64,000 nucleotides of DNA from Taeniopygia guttata (lineage: Eukaryota > Chordata > Aves > Passeriformes > Estrildidae), in the NCBI RefSeq assembly GCF_048771995.1, contig NC_133030.1, positions 62,383,501 through 62,447,500 of the forward strand, in the 5' to 3' direction. The position numbers and the translations under genes were made by a program. Position 1 is the first letter of the stretch. Each line of letters begins with the position of its first letter. The notes under the pieces are model-generated. The model searched no databases, had not been told where the DNA came from, and saw nothing but the letters and a program-made list of their open reading frames with translations. Shown in pieces: positions 20,217 to 30,819 of this stretch.

Positions 20217-20470
20217 TTCACAGAATGGTTTGGGTTGGAAGGACTCCCAAGCCCATCCAGTGTCACCCCATGCCATGGGCAGGGACACCTTCCACCATCC
20301 CAGGCTGCTCCAAGCCCTGTCCCACCTGGCCTGGGACACTTCCAAGGATCCAGAGGCAGCCACAGCTTCTCTAGGCACCCAAGGCCTCTCCACCCTCCCA
20401 GGGATAAATTTCTTCCTAATCTCTAATTTAAACCTCCCCTCGTTCAGTTTAAATTCTCTGTCCCTTGGGT
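20217..20470 (-). mobile_element. CR1 LINE 3' fragment
   Basis: Reverse CR1 from ttcacagaatggtttggg through caagccctgtcccacctg to attctctgtcccttggg. Confidence 0.9.
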
Positions 20471-22265
20471 GTGTCTGAGACCATCAATTCCCAGTGATCC
20501 CATGGCTGGCTCAGATCCCAAAGCCACCTGTCCATTTCCACCCCCAGGAACAGCTGCCCCTCACTGGTCTCACAGAAGATTCTTCAAGTCCTTCACTTGG
20601 GACACTTAAATATATCTCTTAAATATATCCTCCAATGCCCATGGAAGAGGAGGGCAAGGGTTGTATTTCCTTTGGAGAAGCTTCAATCCTGAATTTAAAG
20701 GAGCTTTGGGGAACACAGCACTCCTTAAGTGTCCCACTGATGGGACATCAGGTGACAGTGTGTCTGCAGAGACAGTCACGGGGCAAATGCCATCTTGGTG
20801 GAAAGGGAAAAGGCAAAAGCTGCTCTTTGCTCACTAATCCAGCCTGTGGAACCAACAGGAAGATCTCTCATCCCGAGTGCTCTGCCTGTGCCTGATGAGA
20901 GAATGTCCTTTTGCCCCAAATCTCCAGAGTCACCTGCAATGTGCACACCCCTGGACCTGCAGCACCTTGGGATCAGAAACACCATTTGGGCTTCATCCCC
21001 ATTTCTCACCTTGAGTCCAAATTCATGCTGGATCCAACCCCAACTCCATTTTTTGGGGATGAGCTGATACTGTTTTACTTCGCATAAAACAGCCACATCC
21101 AAAGGAGGGTGAGACCCATAATTAAGTTTCTTGTTGGAGCTTTTTTTTGCTGTATTTTTAAAGCCTTGACTTGGACTCTGAGCCAGGATATTGGAGGATT
21201 AATAAGGGGAAATGTCAGTTTTAGGTAAGGATTTTCTCCATGAAAAAGAAGTGGGTTTGAGACACGGGCAGGAAAGCTGGGAACACCTGAAGACACCAAA
21301 CACTGCCAGCCTCCATGGATGGCAGGCTGGGGCTGCAGCACCCCTGTGGCTCTGAAGACTTTCTGGGCAGTTAAATTACATTTGGCTGCTTGCTTAAAGA
21401 TGGGATAATTATTTCCAGCGAGGCAGACACGGTCCAGACGCACTTCTCCTTCCATAACTGCACTAACACTATCCCAAACCCCAAGGAAATGTCATTTCCC
21501 AGGCCCAGGAGGCAGCAGAGCTTTGCCAGGTTTCCTCTTGACTTTATTAAGCTGGAGCAGATATTTAGTATCTCATTATCTGTCTGCAGGAAACACTTGG
21601 GGAGACACAGCAGCATCTTTCTCCCCAGCAGATAAACTGGATCCTCTACAAAATCCAGGTGCCTGGAGCTGCTCTGTGCAGCTCTTCAGACATTTCCACC
21701 CCTCAGGATTTGCTTGTGGCTGCACACAGCGCTGTCTGTAAGAGGTTAAAAGAACTAAAGAGGCTGATCCCTGGGTATTCCAAGCCCTGAGCATGTTCCC
21801 AAAACAGAATGTAAACACTTTTATTGTGGCACGGATTCATCTGTTCTTCCTGCCTTGTGTCATGCAGCCGAAGGAAAAGGAGAGCACTTTTTCCCTCCTC
21901 ATAAAGCAGGGTGTGTTCAGGCTCTGACACTGACATCAAACAAGTGCATGGCTCCCTTCCCATCCTTCTGGCTGTCCTGCAGTCATGGATTTGCAATTTC
22001 CCTGCTGACAAATCCAGAGCAGCCAAAGGAGATTTTTGCTGGAATTTTGGGGCTTTTTTTTCCCCACTGCAACAGAAAATGCCACACGGTGGAATTGGCA
22101 GAGAGGAGATGTGGAAACGAGGAAATTGCTGAAAGGAATTATTTCAACTTTCTCCTTGGTCTTCAGCAGCCAAATCCTGGTCTCGAAGATACCAGGGAGC
22201 TTTGGACACTTGTTGGCATTGGAAAGAATTACAGAATGTCCTGATCTAAAAGGGAGCCCAGGGAC

Positions 22266-22610
22266 CAAACCCCTGAAGGGTGGCTGTGGCCAGCACTGAC
22301 AAAAGCAAAGAACACAGCCTCAAGCTGTACCAAGGGAAATTTTGGTTGGATATTAGGAAAAAGTTTTTTACTGAAGGAGTGATAAAGTTCTGGGATGTTC
22401 TGCCTGGGGAGGTGGTGGAGTCCCCATCCCTGGGTGTGTTTAACAAAGCCTGGATGTGGCACTGGGTGCCAGGGTTGAGTTGAGGTGTTGGGGCTGGGTT
22501 GGACTCGATGATCTGGAAGGTCTCCTCCAACCCAGTGATTCTGTGAATTCTGTGAGTTCTGTGAATTCTGTGAATTCTGTGAATTCTGTGAATTCTGTGA
22601 ATTCTGTGGA
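22266..22610 (+). mobile_element. Forward CR1 3' end with (GAATTCTGT)n tail, nested in another CR1
   Basis: Runs cctcaagctgtaccaaggg, ttggttggatattagg, aggtggtggagtccccatcc, gactcgatgatctgg, then a tail of about eight copies of a 9-base unit (gaattctgt) at 22537-22610. The short tandem tail is the hallmark of a CR1 3' terminus. Its left boundary is approximate. Confidence 0.85.
22537..22610 (+). repeat. CR1 terminal microsatellite, 9-base unit
   Basis: About eight tandem copies of gaattctgt with one gagttctgt variant. CR1 tails normally carry two to four copies of an 8-base unit, so this one has expanded. Confidence 0.9.
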
Positions 22611-22934
22611 TCAGAGTCCAACTCCTGGCCCTGCACAGACACCCCAACAATCCCACCCTGTGCCTGGAAGCGTTGTCCAAACACTCCTGGAGCTCTGACA
22701 GCCTCGGGGCTGTGCCCATTCCCTGGGGAGGCTGGGCCCCTCTGGATGAAGAATTCTTCCCTAATATCCAACCTAAACCTCCCCTGGCACAGCTCCAGCC
22801 TTTCCCTGGGCCCTGTCCCTGCTCAGCAAAGAAGGAGCAAAGCCCATTTCATGTGTGGACTCACCAGAAGTGGCTGATCCCTGATGCAGTTTTTCCCATC
22901 CTGGGAACACCAATCAATGTAATTGAGCTGTTGG

Positions 22935-23095
22935 AATGAGTCCAAGATGATCAGAGGGATGGAGCAACTCTCCTACATGAAAAGATTGGGATTGTTCAGC
23001 CTGGAAGAGACTTTAGGATGACCTAATTGCAGCCTCCAGTGCCTGAAGGGAGCCTACAAAAAGCATGGAGAAAGACTATTTAGAAGGGCCTGGAA
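22935..23095 (+). mobile_element. CR1 fragment upstream of the 3' end
   Basis: ggatggagcaactctcc, gggattgttcagcctgg, cctaattgcagcctccag and gcctgaagggagcctac in forward CR1 order, from the segment just 5' of the usual truncated copies. Confidence 0.8.
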
Positions 23096-24365
23096 TGACA
23101 AGGAAGGTTTTCCCATCCAGATCATCCCCCTGCTCTGGTTTAGACTCTTGCTGCTACAAAATCCACGTGCAAAAAGATTTGTCAGCACCTGTGGTGGGGA
23201 ACAGGACAGCACTGGTCTCCAGGACTGACAAACTCAGCCTTGCTGGGGCAGTGCAAGAGTTTTAACCAAAATAAAGGATTTTCCCCTCATTTTTCAACAT
23301 TCCAAAAGTCACTGCAGATCCAGGATCTCTGCTCTGAGCCTCAGTGGGGAAAGCTGGGCTGACCCCATATGGTCGTGGCCTTGTTATGGCATGGTTTTGG
23401 TTTTAGAATGCATTGACTCTCCACTCTGACTTACAAAGTGTAAAATTTACCTCAAATCCATGCAATATTTCCATCCAGGAAAAGGCACTGTGGTGGGAGT
23501 TAAGCTAAACCTCTGTCTGTCATTTTTCACACCATGGAAATGTCTCCACACTCCCAGTGTTCAACCAGGCAAAGCAGCAGAATAAAATATTCATTTTCAG
23601 CATGGATGGGACATTCCCACTCCTCTGGACCCCTCAAAACAAACAATAAGGGATAGGAGGGCAAACTCTCACCCAGTTTGTGCTTTTCCCTCACAATAAA
23701 AGGTTAAATACTGCAGTGGTTCATCTGGCTGCAATCTGGGAGCTTCGCCCCCAGATTTTGGGTGTGCCTGGACTGAGGAAGGTCGGTGTGTGTCATCTGG
23801 TCACTCTGGGCTTGAAGAAGTCAAAAAATAAGGAATGTTGATTGTTTCCATGGTGACAGAATGATTCATTCGGATGGTAAAATAACAGGGGAGACACATG
23901 GAAAATGAGAATCATGTCTCAGAAGCATTTTGTGCAATTATTGCGTTCATCAGTTCTCCTGCTGCAGGCTACGTGTGTGCCCTGACCTCAGCTATTCGTA
24001 AAACTGTCTCTTGAGATGATCCCAAAGTTGGGTTTTTTGGGTTGGAAAGGAATTAAAACCCTTACTCGTGAAGTCTGTCAGCCTTGGAGGCTGAAAAACT
24101 GAACAAGGCCCGTCCCAGCACAGGTTTTGTCCAAGCAGAGCAATGGAGCCTCCAAAAAAAGAAAAAAAAATCCCAGAGATAAAAATTATCAAAGTGAGAG
24201 CCTGGAGGGACAGGACAATGGCTTTAAACTGGAAGAGGGTGGGTTTATATGGGAAATTTGCAAGGGGTGTGTTTATGTGTCGTGCCTTGCTGCCTGCACC
24301 CTTGAAACCTGGAGGAAAATCAAAACCTCACAATTCTAATAAAGATTTGTAGGGAACAGTATGTT

Positions 24366-24368
<3 letters not shown>

Positions 24369-24403
<35 letters not shown>
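24369..24403 (+). repeat. (AAT)n microsatellite
   Basis: Eleven or so uninterrupted AAT/ATA triplets about 0.5 kb upstream of the GNPNAT1 CpG island. Confidence 0.95.
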
Positions 24404-24879
24404 GGTATGTTATTCACAGCGCTGTGGACGTATGTGGGGACTAACTGCTTTTTAATGGACATGTGCACTTTTGAGAACTTCTGATCTTGTTTTGTTACTC
24501 TGATTAATTTCTATATGCATAGAATTTTACAATAGGTTTCTGCATATTCATTTTGTTGATTTTGCGTTACACTTACAGCTAGTTACACTTGTACTCAGTT
24601 TTTGTCAGAAAGTATAGAAAGAATTCTTGGGTCACTCTGCCCTGTTTGTTTTGAGGCCTGAGGAGTTTTTCTTATTTTTTCTTTAGCTGGCACAACTTTG
24701 CTAGAAGTGTAGATACTAGACTAAACATATTTTTACTTATGTTAGCAAGTTCAAAGCGGTACATTTCACTTAAATCTAAATGGATTTGTGTTAAATTGTC
24801 ACTCTGTCTCACCCTTCCCCTCGCAGATCCCAGCGGGGCTCCTGTGAGGGTGAAAAGGCGTTTTCTGTGAGGGTCTTCA

Positions 24880-25560
24880 GGCGGCGGGAAGAGCGCCCAC
24901 ACGGCACCGCCGCCATCTTGGCGGGGCGCTGAGGGGCGTGGCCTCTCTGAGGGGAGTGGGCGTGTCCTCAGCGCTCCCGCCCAATCCGCGCGAGGGAGCG
25001 GGAAGGTCGCGAGGGGGGCTGAGGGTGGGGGCGTGGCCAGCGGGCGGAGACGGGCGGTGATTGGCCGAGGCAGAGCAGCGGTGGGCTGCGATTGGCTGCT
25101 GCGCGGGAGGTGGCGCGCGCGCGCGCGGCCACGCCCACGCTGCCACGTCCGTGAGGGGCGCGTGCGGCGGCGCCGGCGCGCGCGGGTGAGTGCGGTGAGG
25201 GCGGCCCTGAGGGGCTGAGGGAGCGGGGTCCCTTTGAGGGGTCGGGATCCCCTCTGAGAGGGTCAGGGTCCCCTCTTAGAGGGTCGGGTTCCATCCCCGG
25301 GGAGCTGCCGCAGCTCAGGGGCGCTGTGGGGACACCACCGAGAGGCTGCGCGTGTGTGCGGGGTTGATATGACCGTCCCGAAGGCGTGTGTGTGTGTGTG
25401 TGCGCCCTCAGAAGAGCATGTGGGAGTTGAGGGGTCCCCTCTGAGGGGTTGGTTTCGGGAAGGGTCCTACCCCTGAGGGAGCTGTAGGGATCCCTCGAGA
25501 GGGCGTGTGGGACCCCCCGAGGTTCTGTGTGAGGAGGGGTTCCCCTCAGGGGATGTGTGG
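24880..25560 (+). promoter_or_regulatory. GNPNAT1: GNPNAT1 CpG-island promoter
   Basis: Abrupt change to very high G+C and CpG density. It contains a YY1-type GCCGCCATCTTG at 24909-24920, CCAAT at 24981, two inverted CCAAT boxes (ATTGG at 25060 and 25091) and GC/CACC boxes (ggggcgtggcc near 24933 and gggggcgtggcc near 25027). There is no TATA box. This is the usual layout of a housekeeping promoter. Confidence 0.8.
25096..25185 (+). other. GNPNAT1: GNPNAT1 non-coding exon 1 (3' boundary from donor)
   Basis: A consensus donor gtgagt at 25186 follows the last CCAAT box by about 90 bases. The first coding exon at 27592 begins with an acceptor upstream of its ATG, so an untranslated first exon is required. 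The 5' limit given is only a guess based on the promoter elements. Confidence 0.55.
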
Positions 25561-25644
25561 GGTGTGGGGAGCTCCTCGGGAGGCTGGTCTGTCCCACAGG
25601 GCTGCTTCAGCTGAGGAAAGCCGTGGGGATGCTCCAGGGGTACA

Positions 25645-25930
25645 GCTGGGCTTTGTCACCCCGTCCCCAAAACTGGGGGGTTGGGCTCTGTCACCCCGTC
25701 CCCAAAACTGGGGGGCTGTGCTCTGTCACCCTGTCCCCCAAACTGGGGGGCTGGGCTCTGTCACCTCGTCCCCCAAAACTGGGGTCTGGGCTCTGTCACC
25801 CTGTCCCCCAAAACTGGGGGCCTGGGCTCTGTCACCCTGTCCCCCAAAACTGGGGGGTTGGGCTCTGTCACCCTGTCCCCCAAAACTGGGGAGTTGGGCT
25901 CTGTCACCCTGTCCCCCAAACTGGGGTGTC
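25645..25930 (+). repeat. 35-36 base minisatellite in GNPNAT1 intron 1
   Basis: Eight copies of a unit containing gggctctgtcaccctgtcc and aaaactggggg, with successive gctctgtc starts 35, 35, 35, 36, 36 and 36 bases apart. It lies at the downstream edge of the CpG island. Confidence 0.95.
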
Positions 25931-26885
25931 CCCCAGGATGGCAGCTCAGCTCAAAGGGTCTCTGGTCATACCCTGCTCCCAACACATGTGGGGAACAGGG
26001 TGACCCACAGGCTGAGCTCTCCTTCCCTGTGCCTTAATCCTTTTTTCTTATTTTTAATTGACATTATTGTAAATCATATTCCTCTCTCCAGAAAATGAGC
26101 ACAGCTTACAACTCCATCCTGCTCCAGCTGTGCCGGAAGTAGTTGGGAAAGTGACTCTTTGTTGGTCACTAATTGCTCATAGAGCATCAAAAATTTTATT
26201 TTCTCTTTGTGCTTTTCCCTTGGCGTGCTGTAACCCTGAGCTGGAGTTCGAGGTCTGCTTTATTCTGTACAGACACTGTTTGAATGTCGGTATGGACACT
26301 TGGGAATTCTGGGGGACAGAGGAAGGTTGACATTGGACTATATGTGCTGTAGGAACAGAGAAATCTGTGGGAATGTTTCTCTTTGCAATTCATCTTTCCC
26401 GCTGTTTAATTTTGAAAATTCACACGGGATGAGAGTTTGTGCTGCTGTTTAATTGCTGTAACAGCAAATATTTTTACTTTTATATGCAAAATTAGGATGA
26501 GAGCTGGGATTCAAAGGCCAGTGTGTACCAGCAGGTGGCATAAAAAGAGATTTTGTGTTGATTTTTTTAGTTTAGAAATTTCAGTTTGGTTTCTGGAGCC
26601 ACTTTCACTTTTGAGGCTCATTACACTGTGATGCTTCACAGCAAACATTCTGTTCTTTCTTGGGCTGTGAGGTGTCTTATTTTAAAAAGTGTCATCCCAA
26701 ACACTTTTTCCTTTCTCCTATTTATTTGGCCTGACCACCAGTGTGTGACTGCTGAATCGTTCATGGTGCAGCTTAGGCAATCTGAAGATTTGTAAAGAAA
26801 TTAGAAGTTTTCATGAGCTCTGCTCATACCAGAACCTTGACCAGGTATTCTACAGGGGACAGAGTAAGAATTATTTTCCTTTATC

Positions 26886-26990
26886 ACAGAATTCCAGGTT
26901 GGAAGGACTTTCAAGCCCATCTCATGGGCAGGACACCTTCTGCTATCCCAGGTGGCGTCAAGCCCAACCAGCCTTGAATGCAATAAGGAA
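26886..26990 (-). mobile_element. CR1 LINE 3' end
   Basis: cagaattccaggttggaagg, ggcaggacaccttctgc, tatcccaggtggcg in reverse CR1 order. Confidence 0.8.
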
Positions 26991-27591
26991 AATACCTCCC
27001 TTTGTCACCCAGAATAACCCAATCTCTTCAATCATTAACAGGTGTCTCACTGTCACTTTGTCCCTGTTTCAGGGACACTGTGGGGCTGTGCTTGGCAGCT
27101 GGGCTCTGCAAACACCCAGAGCAAACAGGACAGCCCAGGAGAGGCAGGCTGGGCTCTGGCTGTGCCATCACCTGCTCTGGGATGTGGCACCTTGTGCCCG
27201 AGATTAAATATCCGTGGGGTGGGGCTGCTCGGAAAAAAGTGCATTATTCCCATGGCAGGTTTGAAATGGAGCAGGAGTGCAGATGATGGCTGGACAGGTT
27301 GTTGGGAGGTTTCTTAGTGATGCTTTCCTTGCCAGAGGGCTGTAGAGGTTAAATGCCCTCCTCAGAGCCTTATCAGGCTGGGCTTTTCCAGGATAAACAC
27401 ACGAGCTCCGTGTGTTGGTTCCGGCTGACGTGTGCTGTGCCCGGCTGCACACACTCTGTTAACCCGGCAGGTGAAGTGAACAGCAGTGTATTCACCTTCC
27501 TGGAAATCCCTGAGGAAAATCCCATGGCATGCTACAGGGGGAACAACTTATTTAGAGATTAAACCATGCCTTACCTGTTTGTTCGTTCCAG

Positions 27592-27779
27592 ATCTCCGTT
27601 TGCAGCCATGATGCCCGTGGCCACCGTGATGCCCGATGACACGCCCATGTTTGACCCCAGCATCCTGCAGGAACTCGACTGGAGTGAGAACACCACGACC
27701 TTTTCTCCTGCTATTTCTCCACTGGATCCAGGGGATGGGCTGGTCCTGAGACCACTTTGCACAGCTGATTTAAATCGAG
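27592..27779 (+). CDS. GNPNAT1: GNPNAT1 exon 2 with start codon
   Basis: Sixteen untranslated bases precede the ATG at 27608. Encodes [18 protein letters not shown] and on to LCTADLNR with a split Gly. Acceptor gttccag, donor gtagaa. Confidence 0.93.
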
Positions 27780-30700
27780 GTAGAATCCTGCTTTATTATG
27801 GCCAGAAATGACACTGCGGCGCTGAGTTGGTAACTTGTGTTTCTCTAGGAGCTCTCAGTAGATTGGGATTGCTCATTTTTTCTCATATTTATCAGTAAAC
27901 AATTCAATGGAATTTTAGAACATCCTGACTTGCCAGGGACCCACAGGAATCATTGAGTCCAACCCCTGAACCTGCACAGGACACCCCAACAATGCCACCT
28001 GTGCCTTGTCCTAACATCCCTTGGGCTCTGGTAGCCTTGGGGCTGTGGCCATGTCCCTAAATTTGAGCTTCTGGCATCATGGATTGGTGCTGTATTGGGT
28101 GACCCTGAAAATTTGGTTTACTGTTTTAATCCTAAAATTCAAGTAAGATTTTCCAAATCCACAAGTTCCCATTCACCATGGTTTTGGAGAGGGAGCACAG
28201 TTGTTCATACTGTACCCTTTGATACCAAAACAACATAAACAAGTATCTTGGTGCAAGAATTCTTCTTCAGGTCTGGAATTTGGATAAAAAGGTTGCTTTG
28301 GACTCATTATTCCAAGCTCACTTGAGCTTTAGCCAGTCCTTCAGCATCGTTCTATCCCGTTCTGATGGGATGGGGCCATGGGGATGGTCCCTCTCCAAAC
28401 AGCTGTGTTGGATTGTTGTTGCTGTTTGGAGCTGGCTGTGTGTCTGTCCCTCACTGAGAGTTGTTTTCCCCCCTCCTTTCCTGCCAGGCTTTTTTAAGGT
28501 TCTGGGTCAGCTGACAGAAGCAGGAGTTGTGAGCCCGGAGCAATTCATCAGTGAGTACCTCATCATTCCTTGGCTTTTCCACAGGGCTTGCAGGGAATCA
28601 AAAGATCCTGATGCTGACAGCAAAGCTGCTCAGGTATGAAGCTCCTGAGGGCCTGATGCCAGAGGGAGGGATGAGTTCAGCTCCCCTTGGCACTCAGCCT
28701 TGCATCCAGCTGCAGCTATCCCCAAGGGCTGCTTAAATCGCTGCCTAAATTGTGAAACTGGTTTTTAGACTGAGCTTTAGATAGCTGGTAGCATGGATTA
28801 TTTGGGTTGCTCCAAGTTTCTCCAACCTGGACTGGAATGCTCTCCAGGATGGGGCAGCCACAGCTTCCCTGGACAACCTGCCAGCCCCTCATCACCCTCT
28901 CAGGGAAGAATTTCTGCCCAAAATCCCATCCATCCTTGCCCTCTGGCAGTGGGAAGCCATTCCCCTGGTGCTGTCCCTCCAGGCCCTTGACCAAAATCCC
29001 TCTCCAGCTCTTTTTGAACCTACTTTAGATCCCCTTTAAATGCTACTCCCAGGCCAGACAGGCAGTGGGGAGGCAGTTCAGGGATTCAGGGAATCACAGG
29101 ATCTAAGCCAAACCCACCACTAACCCATGTCCACAGGTGTCACATCCACACAGCTTTTTAATCCCTCCAGGGATGGGGACTCCACCACAGCCCTGGGCAT
29201 CCTGGGCCAGGGCGGAACAACCCTTTCCATGAAATTCTTCCCTGTGAGGTGGGAGACCCTGGCACAGGTGCCCAGAGAAGCTGTGGCTGCCCCTGGATCC
29301 CTGGCAGTGTCCAAGGCCAGGTTGGACAGGGCTTGGAGCAGCCTGGCATAGTAGAAGGTGTCCCTGCCCATGGAAGGGAGTGGAATGAGATGAGCTTTTA
29401 AGGTCCTTCCAGCCTAGAACATTCCATGATTTGCTATTGTAGCACCCATCTGCTCAGCAAGGAAAATAAGGAAAAGGAATTTGTGTAATTCCTGCTTTTT
29501 CATGGGTTAGTCTGACTCTGGGGCATTCATTTGCTGGAGTCTTGGGTGCATCGTCCCTATGATCCCACAGTGATTTGCAGTCAGAGACTGCTGCAGATAT
29601 CAGATTTAACTGCAGTTTACTGTGAGCCTGAATTGCCTGTTCCACAGAAACCTTTGAGCACATGAAGAGGTCTGGAGATTACTACGTCACCGTGGTGGAG
29701 GACACCAACCTGGGGCAGATCGTTGCTACGGCAACGCTGGTTATAGAACATAAATTCACTCACTCCTGTGCCAAGGTAAATCCTGCAGCTGGGGAGGGAG
29801 GAAAAGATCCTGGCTCTGACTCTGGGCGTGTTGGTTTTAGGGTGTTATTGTGTGGTGACAACCTCAGGTTGTATTGGGGAGATTTAGGTTGGATATTGGG
29901 AAAAATTTCCTTGTGGAAAAGGTGGTCCAGCCCTTTACAGGCTGCCCAGGGAAATGGTGGAGTCCCCACCCCTGCAGGGATTTAAAAGCCATGTGGATGT
30001 GGCATTTGGGGACACGGGTCAGTGGTGACCTTGGCAGTGCTGGGGAGCAGTTGGGCTCGATGGTCTTGAAGGGCTTTTCCAACCTTAAAAATGTAAATAT
30101 TTAAAAAATATACTTTTAAAAAGGTCAAATATTTTGTATATTTAAAAACTATATCACATCCTTGAGTGCTGAGCTGATAGGAAAAGCCAAAGCTTCCTTT
30201 TCCTAAGGAAAAGGAGCACTTGGAGATCTGTCCCATTGTGCCAGTGAGCTTTGGAAGGAGTCAGACGTGGTTCTGACAGAGCAGATGGCTGCAGATCTCC
30301 GTGCTGGGAGTTCCAGCCAGGCTGTGAACACAGGGAGCTGGAAGGGCAATTCCAAGGCTAACAAACACTTGCCTGTGTTTTCAGAGAGGCAGGATAGAAG
30401 ATGTGGTGGTCAGCGGGGAGTGCAGAGGGAAGCAGCTTGGAAAACTGTGAGTATTCCCCACCTTTGCCATTCAGCAAGCCCTTTACACCTCACACCTTCC
30501 TGCCAAGCACCTGGGGAGAATTCAGCCAGCAGGGATCACCAGCTGGGCATAAAATGATCTGCAGGAAAACACAGAGAGTGCTGTCAGCCCTCAGTGTTGT
30601 GGCTGTGAAAATGTAACTCATTAAATACTCACTGACCCAGCATTTAACTGCTGGTTTTTTGTCTTTTCCAGATTAACGTCCACCCTCACCTTGCTAAGTA

Positions 30701-30819
30701 AGAGACTGAACTGTTACAAAATCACACTGGAGTGTCTGCCCAAAAATGTGGATTTCTACAAGAAGTTTGGCTATTTGGTATCTGATGAAAACTACATGTT
30801 TCAACGGTTCTTTAATTAA
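27608..30819 (+). CDS. GNPNAT1: GNPNAT1, glucosamine 6-phosphate N-acetyltransferase
   Basis: Transfers acetyl from acetyl-CoA to glucosamine 6-phosphate, the second committed step toward UDP-GlcNAc; the enzyme is a homodimer of the GNAT fold associated with endomembranes. Coding exons: 27608-27779, 28488-28550, 29648-29775, 30385-30446, 30672-30819. From the first ATG they give 190 residues; from the ATG at 27629, which matches the start of the 184-residue human protein as I remember it, 183. Diagnostic stretches are [39 protein letters not shown], the acetyl-CoA loop [10 protein letters not shown], and the C-terminal [15 protein letters not shown]. The upstream ATG pair (27608 and 27611) follows gcagcc, a good context, so I chose it. 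The seven extra residues MMPVATV may be a bird extension or untranslated. All junctions are GT-AG in phase. Confidence 0.96.
27908..28065 (-). mobile_element. CR1 LINE 3' fragment in GNPNAT1 intron 2
   Basis: gaacatcctgacttgcc, tgagtccaacccctgaacc, gcacaggacaccccaac and ggtagccttggggctg, of the same subfamily as 7619-7925. Confidence 0.8.
28488..28550 (+). CDS. GNPNAT1: GNPNAT1 exon 3
   Basis: 63 bases: [20 protein letters not shown], ending one base into Lys. Acceptor cctgccag, donor gtgagt. Confidence 0.95.
28797..29080 (-). mobile_element. CR1 LINE 3' fragment, first part of a CR1 pair
   Basis: ctccaagtttctccaacctg, gatggggcagccacagc, ctctggcagtgggaagcc in reverse CR1 order, running into tagatcccctttaaatgc and ctactcccaggcc, as at the 13.5 kb locus. 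The outermost 3' end is missing. Confidence 0.85.
29090..29215 (-). mobile_element. CR1 LINE fragment of a second subfamily
   Basis: ggaatcacaggatctaagcc, then ccactaacccatgtcc and ccagggatggggactccac. Parallels 13543-13770. Confidence 0.8.
29216..29440 (+). mobile_element. Forward CR1 LINE 3' end abutting a reverse copy
   Basis: ttcttccctgtgaggtggg, gcccagagaagctgtggc, gacagggcttggagcagcc, ttttaaggtccttccagcc in forward order, ending in ttccatgattt. Confidence 0.9.
29648..29775 (+). CDS. GNPNAT1: GNPNAT1 exon 4
   Basis: [18 protein letters not shown] through HKFTHSCAK: central GNAT beta strands. Acceptor ttccacag, donor gtaaat. Confidence 0.96.
29851..30093 (+). mobile_element. Forward CR1 LINE 3' end in GNPNAT1 intron 4
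   Basis: tttaggttggatattggg, caggctgcccagggaaatgg, tgtggcatttggggacacgg, gggctcgatggtcttgaagg and cttttccaacctt: near-complete CR1 3' terminus. Confidence 0.92.
30385..30446 (+). CDS. GNPNAT1: GNPNAT1 exon 5 (acetyl-CoA loop)
   Basis: [20 protein letters not shown]: the strand-loop-helix that holds the acetyl-CoA pyrophosphate in GNAT enzymes. Acceptor gttttcag, donor gtgagt; ends two bases into Leu. Confidence 0.96.
30672..30819 (+). CDS. GNPNAT1: GNPNAT1 exon 6 and stop
   Basis: [20 protein letters not shown] to [14 protein letters not shown] at 30817-30819. Acceptor cttttccag. Confidence 0.96.

Larger units (their letters stand above)
22229..22840 (-). mobile_element. CR1 (reverse) interrupted by a forward CR1 insertion
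   Basis: 22229-22265 (acagaatgtcctgatctaaa, agggagcccaggga) and 22611-22840 (ggatcagagtccaactcc, ccctgcacagacacccc) are the two halves of one reverse CR1, in the same order as the uninterrupted copy at 7619-7925. The forward CR1 listed next sits between them. Confidence 0.8.
12771..24880. other. Intergenic DNA between FERMT2 and GNPNAT1
   Basis: About 12 kb. Holds the CR1 copies, LTR pair and microsatellite listed separately. No exon with a recognisable protein was seen on either strand. Long open frames at 15073-16011 and 19123-19869 (both minus) match no family I know and have Pro/Ser/Trp/Cys-rich composition typical of translated non-coding DNA. Confidence 0.65.
25186..27591 (+). other. 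GNPNAT1: GNPNAT1 intron 1
   Basis: 2.4 kb. CpG-island remainder, a GT run at about 25387-25402, the 35-36 base minisatellite and a CR1 fragment at 26886-26990. No other exon recognised. Confidence 0.75.

Noticed and set aside
24020-24070. CR1 end (ttttttgggttggaaagg).
   Set aside because: Too short and not followed by further CR1 text.
25505-26098. 197-codon open frame with GLCHPVPQNWG-type repeats.
   Set aside because: Translation of the 35-36 base minisatellite in GNPNAT1 intron 1; no start or splice context and no known domain.
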